A stretch of 64,000 nt of DNA from Pachypanchax playfairii (lineage: Eukaryota; Chordata; Actinopteri; Cyprinodontiformes; Aplocheilidae): positions 2,206,135-2,270,134 of the forward strand of contig SSNP01000069.1 of assembly GCA_006937955.1 (NCBI GenBank). The letters are read 5' to 3'. A program made the translations under genes and the position numbers. The notes below the pieces were generated by a model, which had not been told where the DNA came from, did no database searches, and saw only the letters and a program-made list of their open reading frames with translations. Below are positions 37,210 to 47,309 of this stretch, in pieces. Position 1 is the stretch's first letter, and each line of letters starts with the position of its first letter.

Positions 37210-38233
37210 ACAACTTTTACAGACGGGCTGGAGACAGGCAGGGCTGGAGACAGGCAGGGACTGGGACCCTCAAGTTGATTGGAAACATGCTGGGACCGGG
37301 ACCCTTGAGGCATACATGGAGACAGGAACCCTCTGAAAGGCAGGAAACAAGACCCTCTGGATAGCGGTCAAGCAAAAGATAGAACCCTTAGGGCCAGTAG
37401 ACCACCTGTCCACCAGTCTCACACATCTGCATGATATCAGAAATCCCAGCCACTGACACTGTGCTTAAAATTGAGCTGATGGGAGGTATAAACTTGATTA
37501 TCCGTGGGTTCAGAACTAAGATAACCCTCCAGATCATCTAGGGGCCTAACAGGAACAGAAGCAGGAGTAGCAATGTCTGCTACCCCCTTTGACAGGACTT
37601 GGGGGTAATCATCTTCAGTGACCACCCCACTGACGGGAACTGTAGGGGCATCAGCAACCCTCTTAACTCAACTTGAACAGGAGAGGGAAGGGCCCCACCA
37701 TCTGTGAACTGCTCCACGAGTGGACTAGAAACCTGGACAGGACAGTTGTCATCAGGAACCACATTTGATGCTGGAACAAGAACTGGAGAGACCTAACAAC
37801 CAGTGACCCTTTGTGAGATTAACAAAAACTGGAGAGACCTTACAACCAGTGACCCTCTTCGAGACAGAAACAGGAGAGGCCTCACCAATGGTGACCCCCT
37901 CATCAACAGGAGTAGGTAATGGGGAACCCCGTTCACTGGTAACCCCATCTGAGACAGAAACAGGAACCAAGTCTGGAGAGATATTGTCCAGGACCCTCAT
38001 GACACAGGAACTTGAGACCCATCATCTGGGTCCTCCGCAGGAGACTCATTTCCTGGGACATCCACCAATGGAGGAAACAGAGAACCATCTTCTAGGCCCT
38101 CTACAAGAACAAGAACCGGGAACCCATTATCGGGGACCTCCACAAGAACAGAAACCAAAGACCCATTATTGGGGACTTCCACATGAATTGCAGACCAATC
38201 ACCAGGAACTGGAGACCCATCATCTAGGGCCAC
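37210..38233 (-). repeat. Degenerate repeat-coding tract, left part
   Basis: On the minus strand three short ORFs read variations of one theme: acidic-Gly-Ser-Pro followed by VPVLVE-like residues. The clearest stretch (37997-38236) shows a ~13-residue period, that is about 39 bp: NNGSLVSVLVEVP, DNGFPVLVLVEGL, EDGSLFPPLVDVP. The frame is broken several times. It looks like a decayed repetitive coding region or a diverged minisatellite. I do not recognise a named gene. The same theme continues at 38946-39190 after an inserted element. Confidence 0.5.
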
Positions 38234-38945
38234 CACTCAGTAGCTACGTTTACATGGGCACATTTAATCGGAATAAACGCCCAATCGGATAAAAAAGACG
38301 TCATGTAAACATGTCAATCAGAATGTTTTGATCCGATGCAGCCTGATCAGAAAGAAATTTACTTCCGATCGAGAGGGGTGGTTTTGTCCGATCTTCATTC
38401 GGATAGACGTGCATGTATACTCCCATTCGGAAAGAAAGGGTGAAAAGAGCCCTTTGCGCATGCGTACAACTTCAGCGTGACGTCTTTCCGCTTTCACAGA
38501 CCCAATTAGAAAACATAGCGGGAAGTAAACAGAAGTGGTCTGCTGGTGCAGTCATCCTGTCATCCTGCTCTCCTCTCCTGTGGCGGAGGAGCAGTAACAA
38601 TATGTATTCAGCCTCTAGCTTGGTTAATACGACCAATAAAAACCCAAACATAAAGGTAATCACCCGCAGAGGGTCCATATTGGGGATAACGTGAGTCAGA
38701 TCGAGCACACGATGGGGCGGGAAAGATGTGCAGAAAGGACGGAGTTTGTTTACTTTTTTTTCTTCCCCCGGAAAGACAACTCGCTGTGCGCATGCTCAAC
38801 TCATTTACCCTGATTGAGTGCTTGGTGCATGTGTACTCATGGCATGATCAGATCATTTCAGTTAGTGTCCATGTAAACAGGGATTTGGGAATTCAGATCG
38901 ACCAAGATTTTAATCAGATTGGGGAAATTTGGCGCATGTACTGAC
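38234..38945. mobile_element. Non-autonomous TIR element splitting the repeat tract
   Basis: Left end TAGCTACGTTTACATGGGCA; right side contains CATGTAAACA and, reading inward from the edge, AGTACATGCGCCAAATTT, an imperfect inversion of the left end. Subterminal sequence repeats AATCGGA and TCCGATC motifs on both strands. GTTTACATG-type ends are familiar from fish DNA transposons. No transposase ORF. Edges are approximate and no target duplication was confirmed. Confidence 0.5.
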
Positions 38946-39190
38946 TCTGAAACCAATCTTCACAGTAACAGAAACAGGAACTCCAGGTCTCCTCTCAACA
39001 CAGGAACCAAAGCCGGAACCCCGTCATCAGGAACACCCCTTCAACATAAAAACTGCAGAGTCTGAGGCAGGTGTATACCCCTTAGACCCTTTATGTCAGC
39101 ACTGTTATCGTGACCTGGAAGGTGTGGTGGCGGGCTTTGGACCACATCAAGCAGATGCAGACTGGCTGGAAAAAGGAGGTGGGGCAGTGA
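38946..39190 (-). repeat. Degenerate repeat-coding tract, right part
   Basis: Resumes after the inserted element. Minus-strand fragments read GVPVSVTVKIGFRV and WCGPKPATTPSR, interrupted by stops. Same style as 37210-38233; product unknown. Confidence 0.4.
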
Positions 39191-39202
39191 CTTGACTTTA
39201 TT

Positions 39203-39475
39203 CTAATAATAATAACATATACTTTATTAATCCTTCTTGGGGAAATTCAGGCTCTGCATCTGACCCATCCTCCCCGTGAGGTAAGAAGCAGGGGGCAGCC
39301 ATTTGGTAAGGCGCCCAGGGGGCAGTTGCGGGGTTCACTATCTTGCCCAAGGATACTTCGACTCGCAGCCTCTGCTGGGACTCGGGATTGAGCTCTGGTC
39401 TCCCGATCGGTGGACGACCTCCTTCCTGATAAGACTACGACTACGCAATTGTAACAGTTCACTCAGCTACAGGCA
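39203..39475 (-). mobile_element. tRNA-headed SINE with LINE-type tail
   Basis: Minus strand: a tRNA-like head (about 39475-39385, with GTAGCTGAGTGAACTG and a B-box-like GAGCTCAATCCCGAGTC), a body with TATCCTTGGGCAAGATAGTG, and a tail CTGAATTTCCCC..GGATTAATAAAGTAT ending in ATT repeats. The tail has the same design as the LINE 3' end at 46545-46590, consistent with a SINE using that LINE's machinery. Confidence 0.65.
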
Positions 39476-40991
39476 TTCCAAGTAGTCACCTCTCTTCTCT
39501 TTCGCTGCAGTAAAATGAGTTGTGTCCATGGTATTGCTGTCATCACTGTGTCCTATTCAACATTTTTTTCTTTTCAGTAAAATGTATTATTGTGGTCGTG
39601 TCATGCTCTAATGATATTGAGCTCGGTCCAAACAGACCACATTTCAGACATTTCAGTTTCAGGAATCTCTAGTTGAAAAATGTTGAAAAAAAATTGTATC
39701 TTCTAGTTCTAGTAATGAAGTTTATTATTTGGTGGCCAGTAACGTCCTTTTTTATAAGTTTTAAAGGAGTCATGACCTGAAATTTTCTAACCAGACTCTT
39801 CCAGATAGTTGTGTAACCCCATGTCTAGTCAGTGCTACACAATGATCTGGAACTGCTCCGTCAAGCATTCAGAAATCCAATAGTCCAGTAGGAAGCAGAC
39901 AAAGACGTACTCAGGTTGGTGGTGGACCGAAACACTCCTAAAAAGTAAAAAGGTTTATTTTAACAGAAATGAAATGATAAACTGGATCTTGGAATACGGG
40001 CTCTGGAGACAGAAGAGAGGACAGTGAATCCACAGAATGTATCATTGAGCAAGACTGAATTGAATTTGTCTCTTACTTGAGTCTTCTTCCAGTGAAATCA
40101 CTCTGTTCACCTGTCGCCACCTAATCATATACAGGTTTACAGTTATCCCTCATTGCCAGATAGTTGTATGCTTTTGCTCTTGTTCCCGTCTGTTTTTCTC
40201 CAAGTTTATCTCACAGTGTTTTTGACCATAGATCATTTAATGACCTTACCTCGGTTTGCTCCCCACTGGATTTGTTCTGAACCTTGGATTACTGGATTAA
40301 CAACCTTATTTTATCAGATTTTGGATTTTGGACTATGGATTTGTTAGCTAGAAGCCCTTTGATGAACTGTGTATAACATGTGCCTGTTACCAGAACTCCT
40401 TACTGATTTATCCCACTTCTGTGAGGTCACTGCTAACCTGTCCACTTAAAGGTATGGCGGAGGATTTTTATGACTTTCAGGAAAGAACTGCCCTCACCAC
40501 TTTTTGGAAAAATGCTCATGTGCAACATTCACCCAGTTATCCACGTGCACGCTCTGTTTACAAGTTGCTGTTGGCTTTTCTCTTCTTCCTTTTTCCTCTT
40601 CTCATACACTTCAATGGCATTTTTTCTCTTGCGACTCTCAGAGATATTCCAACGAACTGGTGAGAACTGCGAGGTAGAAGGAATGGATGGAGGAGTGGCG
40701 TGCGACACATAAACACCTGAGAGCGTGCATGCGCAGGAAGTGAAAACTATCATACACGTACATGTACGATAGCCTTCTGTAGAGGTTTCACCAGAATGAT
40801 TGACAGGTAGGTGGACCAATAGTCTAGATGATCCACCTGGAAGAAAAAGATCCTCCACCATAACTTTAAGGGTCCTAACCACTGTCTGCTCAGTTCAAAC
40901 CCATCTCTGCCTCTTAACTTGCAATACTCACCTGTTCCTCTGGAGTCCAAGTCTGGGTCACAACTTACCTTCCTGGATCCCATCATCACTG
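39476..40991. other. Unannotated DNA
   Basis: No gene or classified repeat recognised. Overlapping ORFs at 40421-40882 on both strands have no recognisable domain. Confidence 0.4.
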
Positions 40992-41574
40992 GCTGTCACC
41001 AGGGGAGGATTAAGATGTGCAGGGGCCCCTAGGCTACACTTGTCTGAGGCCCCCCCACACCCTCTGCTCGACCAGTGGGGGCCCCCAGAACACTTTTAAC
41101 TAGCCAATGGGGGCCCCTGGGCTCAAGCCATGTCTAGCATGTGCATTAAGCTGGGCCTGCACACAAGGACAGTGAACTACCTGCGTACTAACAAAAAGTG
41201 CAGTTCATATGGGTTCTGGTTAAAGAACATGCATAAAGTCACTTCAGTCGTTTGTGACGTGGGATGGGGCTTATGTAAACATGTCACTGGTTTTATTTTG
41301 AAATTAAAACTGACCCCCATCACAAGAGGCTCACACCGGTGAGAAGGGTCTAGAGTCCAGCAGCAAGCTACATTCTCAGTCCCCACCCTTTTCAGGCCCA
41401 CCACTCTAAAGCCTCAAACAAACCACAACACACCACATACCCACACAGTAGATATAGAATAAATACACTAACGGCTTGCCATACACGCATTGACGTCTTA
41501 CCTTGTTTGTAGGACAAAATCAACAAAAACATCAGAACACAAACCACATTTAGAGGACGTTGATGTTTGTTTTT

Positions 41575-41771
41575 TCTGTGCGCATGCGTGAACTTCAGAC
41601 TGGTGGGGCGTAGAAGCGTCGGGGCCTCTGAGATGCGCGAGCATGCAGCTGTATCAAGCTCAACGGTTGGCGGGCTGCACCGCGCGCGTCCACCCTGCGC
41701 TCGCGCTGTTTCGGAGACGGGGCGGGCTTTTTTGTGAGAACAGATCGGAGACAGAAGACTCACCAGGAAAA
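41575..41771 (+). promoter_or_regulatory. CpG-rich promoter-like region inside the hAT element
   Basis: Contains TGCGCATGCGTG at 41579-41590, one base off the NRF1 consensus, a GC box GGGGCGGGC at 41719-41727 and many CpG dinucleotides (GCGCGCGTCC, CTGCGCTCGCGCTG). This is what a CpG-island promoter plus 5' UTR looks like, and an ATG in good context follows at 41772. Promoter activity is inferred. Confidence 0.5.
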
Positions 41772-42005
41772 ATGGCGACCGTGGGGTTCGCCGAACATCC
41801 TCCTGCCAGCCCGACCGGCACCACCGCTGCTGACACGTCCCGGTTAGCTTTGGGCCCTGGAGCTGTCGGGTGCCGGTCCGGGTCCAACCCCCACAGCAAG
41901 GGAAAGAAATGCTCCGCCTGCGCGGAGAGTCAGCCCGGCAGCGGCTCGGCCTGTCCCCCGTGCCTGGTCCGGAGACTCCCGCAGGGAGCAATCAGCTACA
42001 TTTAG
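41772..42005 (+). CDS. Unrecognised 77-codon ORF, possible captured first exon
   Basis: ATG in a strong context (AAAAATGGCG) opens a 77-codon frame beginning MATVGFAEHPPASPTGTT and ending at TAG (42003-42005). It is Ala/Pro/Gly/Ser-rich, then has a CxxC-x10-CxxC arrangement (KKCSAC ... ACPPC) that could bind zinc, then LVRRLPQGAISYI. The frame stays open upstream to 41643, but GC content, Kozak context and the N-terminal sequence favour 41772. No clear splice donor is visible; the sequence turns AT-richer after CTCCCGCAG (~41986), possibly where captured DNA meets hAT sequence. I do not recognise the parent gene. It may equally be the 5' end of an unusual hAT-encoded protein. Confidence 0.4.
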   Translation: MATVGFAEHPPASPTGTTAADTSRLALGPGAVGCRSGSNPHSKGKKCSACAESQPGSGSACPPCLVRRLPQGAISYI

Positions 42006-42171
42006 CCTAAGAATTAGTCAGCCAATCAGCTACTGCCTTTCTTCAATGTTTGTAATGACCAATAGAGGTCAAGGTTAAAGATCTACTGGCCTGTGAGGGC
42101 CCTTTCAACACGTGGGGCCCCTAGGCTGCAGCCTAGGATAGCCTGTGTATTAATCCGCGCCAGGCTGTCAC

Positions 42172-43160
42172 TCATCTTCCCGCTCTGTTGTCCACCTGAA
42201 AGCATGGGGTAACAATAAGACCTCGCATGCATACTCACCTGTAAATCTTCTGGAACCTTATCTCTCCCTGTCGAAGTGCTAGCGGAAAGGCTAGCGATCC
42301 CGGTGATGCTGGAAGAGCCGTTCCTGCAAATTTTAACTATAAATCTTTTAAATGCTCATTCTTTGTTGTGGTGCCCTTTGGGTCCAAATCACACACGTAA
42401 CTGAAGCATCATTGTTATTTATTTTCCTCTGTTTGTTTACAAAGTAAAAAAATAATAATACAGGAGATTCTTTGCCCAAGACAAAATGATCTTAAAGTTT
42501 TCAAAATTAATTAAAACAACAATCCAGTGAGAAAGAAACTATAGAAAGGGTAAATGAAAAATCTGAATCTCCACTTAAACTGTCTTTCACTACTGGATCT
42601 TAAACTAGTCTATCAGAAGCTTCCATTAGTTTTACTTTTTCAGACACGTACAGGATAGGCTTCAAAAGAAAAACCTCTCCCAGTTGATGATCAAATCCTA
42701 GGTTGTAATTAATTAGATCTCAGAAAAGAAACTCTAACTTGCCTTTTTAGGTTTGAATTTTTGAGCCAAATTAAAACTAAATGCACATTAACACAAAAGT
42801 ACAGCCACAGCTGCACCATTCAGCACCTCCATGAGTATCGTTTAGGAGACCCAAAATTACCAAACAGGTGCAGGAACAAATCAGACTTCATCCCAGTACA
42901 TATGGTGAAGCTCTTCTTTCAAAACAAAACACTTGCTGACAAATAGGAGAGGATTGTAAGGGATGTTTGTGAGGACACTGGCAGTATCTTCAATAAATAA
43001 AGGACATGTTTACTGAGTTATATTATCCAAGATTCCCAAAACCTACAGGTCATCAACAGAGAATACTAAGAAAATGACATCATAGTCCTGTTTACACTGC
43101 ATGGCTGCATCCCAGAATAATGCAGAAAAACAGCACTACTAAACCCTCTGCCTCTTTTAA
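42172..43160. other. Unannotated DNA
   Basis: No gene or classified repeat recognised; A/T-rich. Confidence 0.4.
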
Positions 43161-43335
43161 AGGCAAGGCAAGGCAAGTTTATTTGTATAGCATAATTCAT
43201 GTACAGGACAATTCAAAGTGCTTTACATGAAACAAAAGCATAAGTAAAAGAATGAAAACATGATTTAAATAAACAGAATTAGAACAAAGGACAGCTTAAA
43301 AGCAACCGTGTGGATTTGGACTTTCTAATAAAACT

Positions 43336-43692
43336 TTATGTAAATGCAGCAGAGAACAGGTGGGTCTTTAACCTTGATTTAAATAAACTGAGTGTTTCAG
43401 CTGATCTGAGGCTTTCTGGGAGTTTGTTCCAGAAATGTGGAGCATAGAAGCTGAAAGCAGCTTCTCCATGTCTGGTTCTGACTCTGGGAACTGATAAAAG
43501 ACCAGATCCAGAAGACCTGAGGAGTCTTGTAGGTTCATACTGGGTCAGGAGGTCACTGATGTATTTTGGTCCTAAACCATTCAGAGCTTTATAGACCAGC
43601 AACAGAACTTTAAAGTCTATCCTCTGACGGATAGGCAGCCAGTGTAAAGACCTCAGAACTGGACTGATGTGGTCCACTTTTCTGGACCACAT
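43336..43692 (-). pseudogene. LINE RT C-terminal block, out of frame
   Basis: Same C-terminal region as at 49-390 (HWLPIRQRIDFK through FKSRLKTHLF). It is shifted in frame from the upstream RT because about 50 bp, including the QLIQNSAARVLTKTRK segment seen at 1-48, have been replaced by a short inverted copy of neighbouring sequence (43683-43699). Confidence 0.85.
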
Positions 43693-43699
43693 CAGTCCA
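43660..43699. repeat. 17-bp perfect inverted repeat at LINE frame break
   Basis: Arms 43660-43676 and 43683-43699 (TGGACTGATGTGGTCCA and its complement) with a 6-bp spacer CTTTTC. One arm belongs to the normal LINE sequence, as the intact copy at 49-66 shows; the other is extra. This is the footprint expected of a template-switch event with local deletion. Confidence 0.85.
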
Positions 43700-45140
43700 C
43701 TAGACCAGTAAAGATGCTGTTACAATAATCAAGCCGACTGAAGATGAATGCATGGACTAGTTTTTCCAGGTTTTGTTGGGACATTAAATCTTTTATCCTA
43801 GAGATGTTCTTCAGGTGATAATAGGCTGATTTAGAGATTGCCTTAATGTGTTTTTCAAAGTTTAGGTCTGAGTCCATCACTACACCCAGATTTCTGGCCT
43901 GGTTGGTGGTTTTTAGGTGTATTGACTGAAGCTCTGTGGTGACCTGCAGTCGTTTCTCTTTGGCTCCAAAAACAATCACCTCAGTTTTATTTTTGTTCAG
44001 CTGAAGGAAGTTGAGGCACATCCAGTCATTAATCTCCTCAACGCATTTACTGAGAGCCAGTACAGGACCTCGGTCTCCTGGTGACATTGTGATATATAGC
44101 TGTGTGTCATCGGCGTAGCTATGGTAACTAACATTATTGCTCTTTATGACCTGGGCCAGTGGGAGCATGTAGATGTTAAACAGAAGAGGCCCCAGGATGG
44201 AACCCTGGGGAACTCCACAAGTAATTCTGGTCTGCTCAGATGTAAAATTACCTACTGACACAAAATACTTCCTGTTCTCCAAGTATGTTTTAAACCAGTT
44301 TAGTACAGGACCAGAAAGACCCACCCAGTTCTCCAGTCGTTGTAGTAATATAATGTGGTCGACTGTATCAAACGCAGCACTGAGATCCAGTAGAACCAAC
44401 ACCGACATTTTTCCACCATCTGTGTTCAGACATATATCATTAATAACTTTGGTCAGAGCAGTCTCGGTGCTGTGGTGCTGTCTAAAACCTGACTGGAAGA
44501 CATCATAGCAGTTGTTTTGTCTAATAAAGTCATTTAGCTGATGATAAACTGCTTTTTCAATGATTTTACTCAAGAACGGAAGATTGGAGATCGGCCTGTA
44601 GTTAATCATCTGTGTTTTGTCTAGATTGTCCCTTTTTAGTAGAGGTTTAATAACGGCTGTTTTCAGCAGTTCTGGGAAAACACCCGTCGTTAAAGACGAG
44701 TTCACAATCTGTAGCAGATCTGGCTCTAAGGTCTTTGAGACCTTTTTTAGAAAACCAGTGGGCAGGATGTCCAGACAGCAAGAGGAGGAGTTCAGTTGAC
44801 CTAAGATGTCCTCCAGATCTTTGCTGTTAATGGGATAAAACTGTGTCATGGTGTTTGGACTCTGTGGACACAGAACATGACCTGAACCTGCTGTTGATGA
44901 GCTAATTGCTTGTCTAATATTTTGAATTTTCTCAGTGAAGAATTTAGCAAAGTCATTGCAGGCCTTGATGGAACAAAGTTCTGGAGCTACTGAAACAGGA
45001 GGGTTTGTTAGCCTGTCGACTGTAGCAAATAAAGCCCGAGCGTTATGACTGTTTTTAGAGATGATGTCAGAAAAATATGCATTCCTTGCATTCCTCAGCT
45101 GTAGATTATAAAGATGAAGTTTCTCTTTATAGATGTCATA
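43692..45140 (-). pseudogene. LINE reverse transcriptase (near-complete polymerase domain)
   Basis: The ORF from ATG 44849 to 43692 encodes 385 residues, and the same frame stays open a further 97 codons upstream to ~45140 (YDIYKEKLHLYNL, then FFTEKIQNIR). RT blocks in order: KPLLKRDNLD, NYRPISNLPFLSKIIEK, FQSGFRQHHSTETAL, LVLLDLSAAFDTVDH (first catalytic Asp), GVPQGSILGPLLFNIYML, YADDTQLY (catalytic YADD), WMCLNFLQLNKNKTEVI and LGVVMDSDL. The enzyme would reverse-transcribe the element's RNA at a nicked target. The domain looks undamaged; the lesions are 5' truncation and the frame break after SIFTGLVD. Confidence 0.88.
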
Positions 45141-45650
45141 ATACAGCAGTATTAAATAACTTTTCTGCAGCTGTGTCTCAGACAGTCGTTGCTGGTGTTG
45201 AATTATGCTACCTGTTGAGATATACTACCGATTCCTTCTCCACATGTACCGTTCTACAGTCTTGACTTCAATAAACAGATTTATTGTTTATTTTTGTTTC
45301 TATATTTTTCCATGAATACATTTTACCTATCAAATACATTCTCCTAGGACATGAACACTAAATATGATGTTATTTTTACTTTCTTTGCATTGTTAGAGCG
45401 ACAGTCAAATGTTTGGACACACCCAGAGGAAAAGGAACAACAATGGCTGCCAAAGAACCAGAGGGCATTTATATTGAAAATATCAGGGAAAGATAAAAAA
45501 AATGGTTTAAGTAATTAACAGGGCACACTTGTTATAAACAAGAATACTGTATGAACTTCTAACAATATCTCATTAACAATGAGATGCAATACTGTGAAAA
45601 CCAAACACATCTTCACTTAGGAAGCATTGTATACACTATATTTTTCATTG
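45141..45650. other. Unannotated DNA, possible Tc1-like end
   Basis: GACAGTCAAATGTTTGGACA at 45400-45419 resembles the CAGT..GTTTGGACACACC terminus of another Tc1-like family, but no partner end or transposase was found. Confidence 0.35.
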
Positions 45651-46107
45651 ATTTTTCCATACCTTCACTATTGTGTGGAGCTATGGGGAAATACATACAG
45701 GTGAAACTTACAAACAATATACATACAGTAGAAAAGGGTCATTAGAATGATCCATAAAGAAGACTACAGGGAACATATAAACTTTATCAAAACTCGAGCT
45801 ATAAAGTTTCAGAATTTAGTTCAATTGAGGGCAGCACAAATTATTTTTAAAGAAAGACAAAACATGGTTCCAAATGTAAAAAGGAATTATTTAAAACAGT
45901 CAGAAATCACGTATAACTTAAGAGGAATTATGAAGCTTCAAAGACATCGGGTAAGAACAGCTTTAAGAAAATGTGTATCACAGTCTCAGGAGTCAAATTG
46001 AGGAATGGTCTGTCTGAGGAACTAAAAGAAAGTAAAACTATACACCAGTTTAAAAGAATATTTATAAAACTACTTTTTGATAAGTGCGATGACAAAGAGA
46101 TAAAATA
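45651..46107 (+). mobile_element. LINE 3' coding fragment
   Basis: Translates to a degraded C-terminal LINE block: PYLHYCVELWGNTY, RVIRMIHKEDYREH, TRAIKFQNLVQLRAAQIIF, NLRGIMK and VRTALRKC in one frame (ATG 45747 to stop ~46001). After a frameshift near 45975 it continues ITVSGVKLRNGLSEELKES through FDKCDDKEIK to a stop at ~46107. The style (FK.LVEL..AQIMFKA, YNLRG, VSGV.LWN.L) is that of fish non-LTR elements; clade not assigned. Different from both the L2 copies and the fragment at 46133. Confidence 0.7.
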
Positions 46108-46132
46108 ATGGCTAACAATTTGTCCATGGTGT

Positions 46133-46590
46133 GTGGGTAAATTACTGAACTATATTAACACGAGGAGGCTGAACAGGTTGATAAGTTGGGCTGGTTCTGT
46201 CCTGGAGACTGAACTGGAGTCTCTTGAGTTGATTGTCCAAAGGAGGATGAAGAACATGATGGAAAACCCTCATCATCCTCTTCAGAACACAGTAACTCAA
46301 CAACAGAGTGTCTTCAGTCAGAAGATTCTTCATAATCTGCTGCAGCACAGACTGTTACAGGAGATCCTTCCTGTCCACACCTAGAACCCTCTACAGGAGA
46401 TCCTTCCTGTCCACACCTAGAACCCTCTACAGGAGATCCTTCCTGTCCACACCTAGAACCCTCTACAGGAGATCCTTCCTGTCCACAGCTAGAACTCTCT
46501 ATGGCTCCCTGAAGAATAACTGAGCTACAACAACACTTGAATTTCCCTTCGGGGATTAATAAAGTATTTTTGATTTTGATTTGATATTAA
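46133..46590 (+). mobile_element. LINE 3' end with tandemly expanded C-terminus
   Basis: Frame 46133-46384 reads RLNRLISWAGSVLETELESL, VQRRMKNMMENPHHPLQNTV and RLLQEILPVHT; another frame (to 46523) carries the terminal RRSFLSTPRTLY motif, normally present once (compare RRSFLPxAIxLYN in fish LINEs). The 3' UTR follows directly, with the hairpin-like GAATTTCCCTTCGGGGATTA and an AATAAAGTAT signal, then a GATTTT tail at ~46590. Frame change and missing upstream domains mean it is inactive. Confidence 0.7.
46359..46502 (+). repeat. 36-bp tandem repeat, 4 copies
   Basis: Unit AGGAGATCCTTCCTGTCCAC followed by ACCTAGAACCCTCTAC, repeated four times; the last copy has three changes. It is a multiple of three, so it adds whole 12-residue RRSFLSTPRTLY units to the LINE C-terminus. 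Confidence 0.93.
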
Positions 46591-47309
46591 TTTCTTGGTT
46601 GTTTGTTTTTTTTGTGGTTTGTTTTTTATCGTTGTTGTTTTATTTGAAAATGTCTCACGTTGTCTATCTTTTGAGTTATTTTGGTGGTGAGATACTGATT
46701 CGAGTGTTTAAGTTGGGGGTCGGTGCTCATAAGTTTACACTTCTATAGTTGTTGACAAGTTGTTGTTGATGGTGCTGCTTGAAATAAATAGACAGACAAA
46801 TAAATAAATACAAAATAAATATTTTGTATGACATACCGTAAATATCATCGAATATTTATCATCAAATACAAATTAAATATATAAAAATAAGAAATGAAAA
46901 GGACACTGCTCTCGGGGTCGTCACGGGGCCCGAAGTGACAGCTTAGTGTGCTTATGCCTTGTGTCGGCGCTAGACGGATGTGGCTGAGTGGAAATTGGAA
47001 TGAAGCGCTGAGATATGGCACTGATTTTGTTTGAAGACGTTTTGTTTTTCCTGTTTCCGTGTTCTCTTGTAATGTGCTTTTTGAATTTACTGTGGTTTGC
47101 TCAGTTTCAAGGCTTTTTCTTTCAGCCTGGTTTATTCTCGTGAGTTTGCTTCTAGTTTTAGAATCTAATTTGTTCTTTTGTATTTTTTAGGTTCCGGTAG
47201 TTTATTTCTGTATTTTCATTTTATTTGCTTCTGCTTATTCTTCATCTCTCTCTTCTCACATCTGTTCCACATTTATTCTGATTAAACTTCCATGTTTCTC
47301 TACTCTAAT
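46591..47309. other. Unannotated DNA
   Basis: T-rich, with short TAAATAAA tracts near 46800. The 47030-47290 stretch is reminiscent of T-rich fish LTR sequence, but I found no ends or target duplication. Confidence 0.35.

Larger units (their letters stand above)
41000..42163. mobile_element. hAT-type element, 1164 bp, with gene-like cargo
   Basis: Ends CAGGGGAGGATTAA (41000-41013) and, inverted, CTGGCGCGGATTAA (42150-42163), 11 of 14 matching. A perfect 8-bp target duplication GCTGTCAC flanks it (40992-40999 and 42164-42171). Subterminal GGGGCCCCTAGGCT-type sequence is present on both sides; the right side has the 18-bp palindrome CCTAGGCTGCAGCCTAGG (42120-42137). No transposase motif. The interior from ~41575 to 41995 is strikingly CpG-rich, unlike the rest of the window, and holds a promoter-like region and a short ORF (listed separately). 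Confidence 0.82.
43161..45140 (-). mobile_element. L2/CR1-type LINE, 5'-truncated
   Basis: Minus strand: open RT coding from about 45140, a frame break at ~43692, a C-terminal block, a 3' UTR, and a terminal (TGCCT)n at 43161-43175. The missing 5' region (ORF1 and the endonuclease) is normal for LINE insertions. The 3' 530 bp are about 99% identical to the copy at 1-566 (I see about two differences in the 3' UTR and one residue change in the ORF), so this family has moved recently. Confidence 0.88.

Noticed and set aside
39385..39475. Possible tRNA gene on the minus strand
   Set aside because: Only degenerate A/B-box-like sequence without a foldable cloverleaf, joined to a SINE body and LINE-type tail.
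41392..41991. 199-codon minus-strand ORF
   Set aside because: It lies opposite the CpG-rich region and the better-supported plus-strand ATG; GC-rich DNA has few stops. No domain recognised.
44173..44799. Plus-strand ORFs over the LINE RT
   Set aside because: Antisense shadows of the reverse-transcriptase frame, whose motifs are unmistakable.
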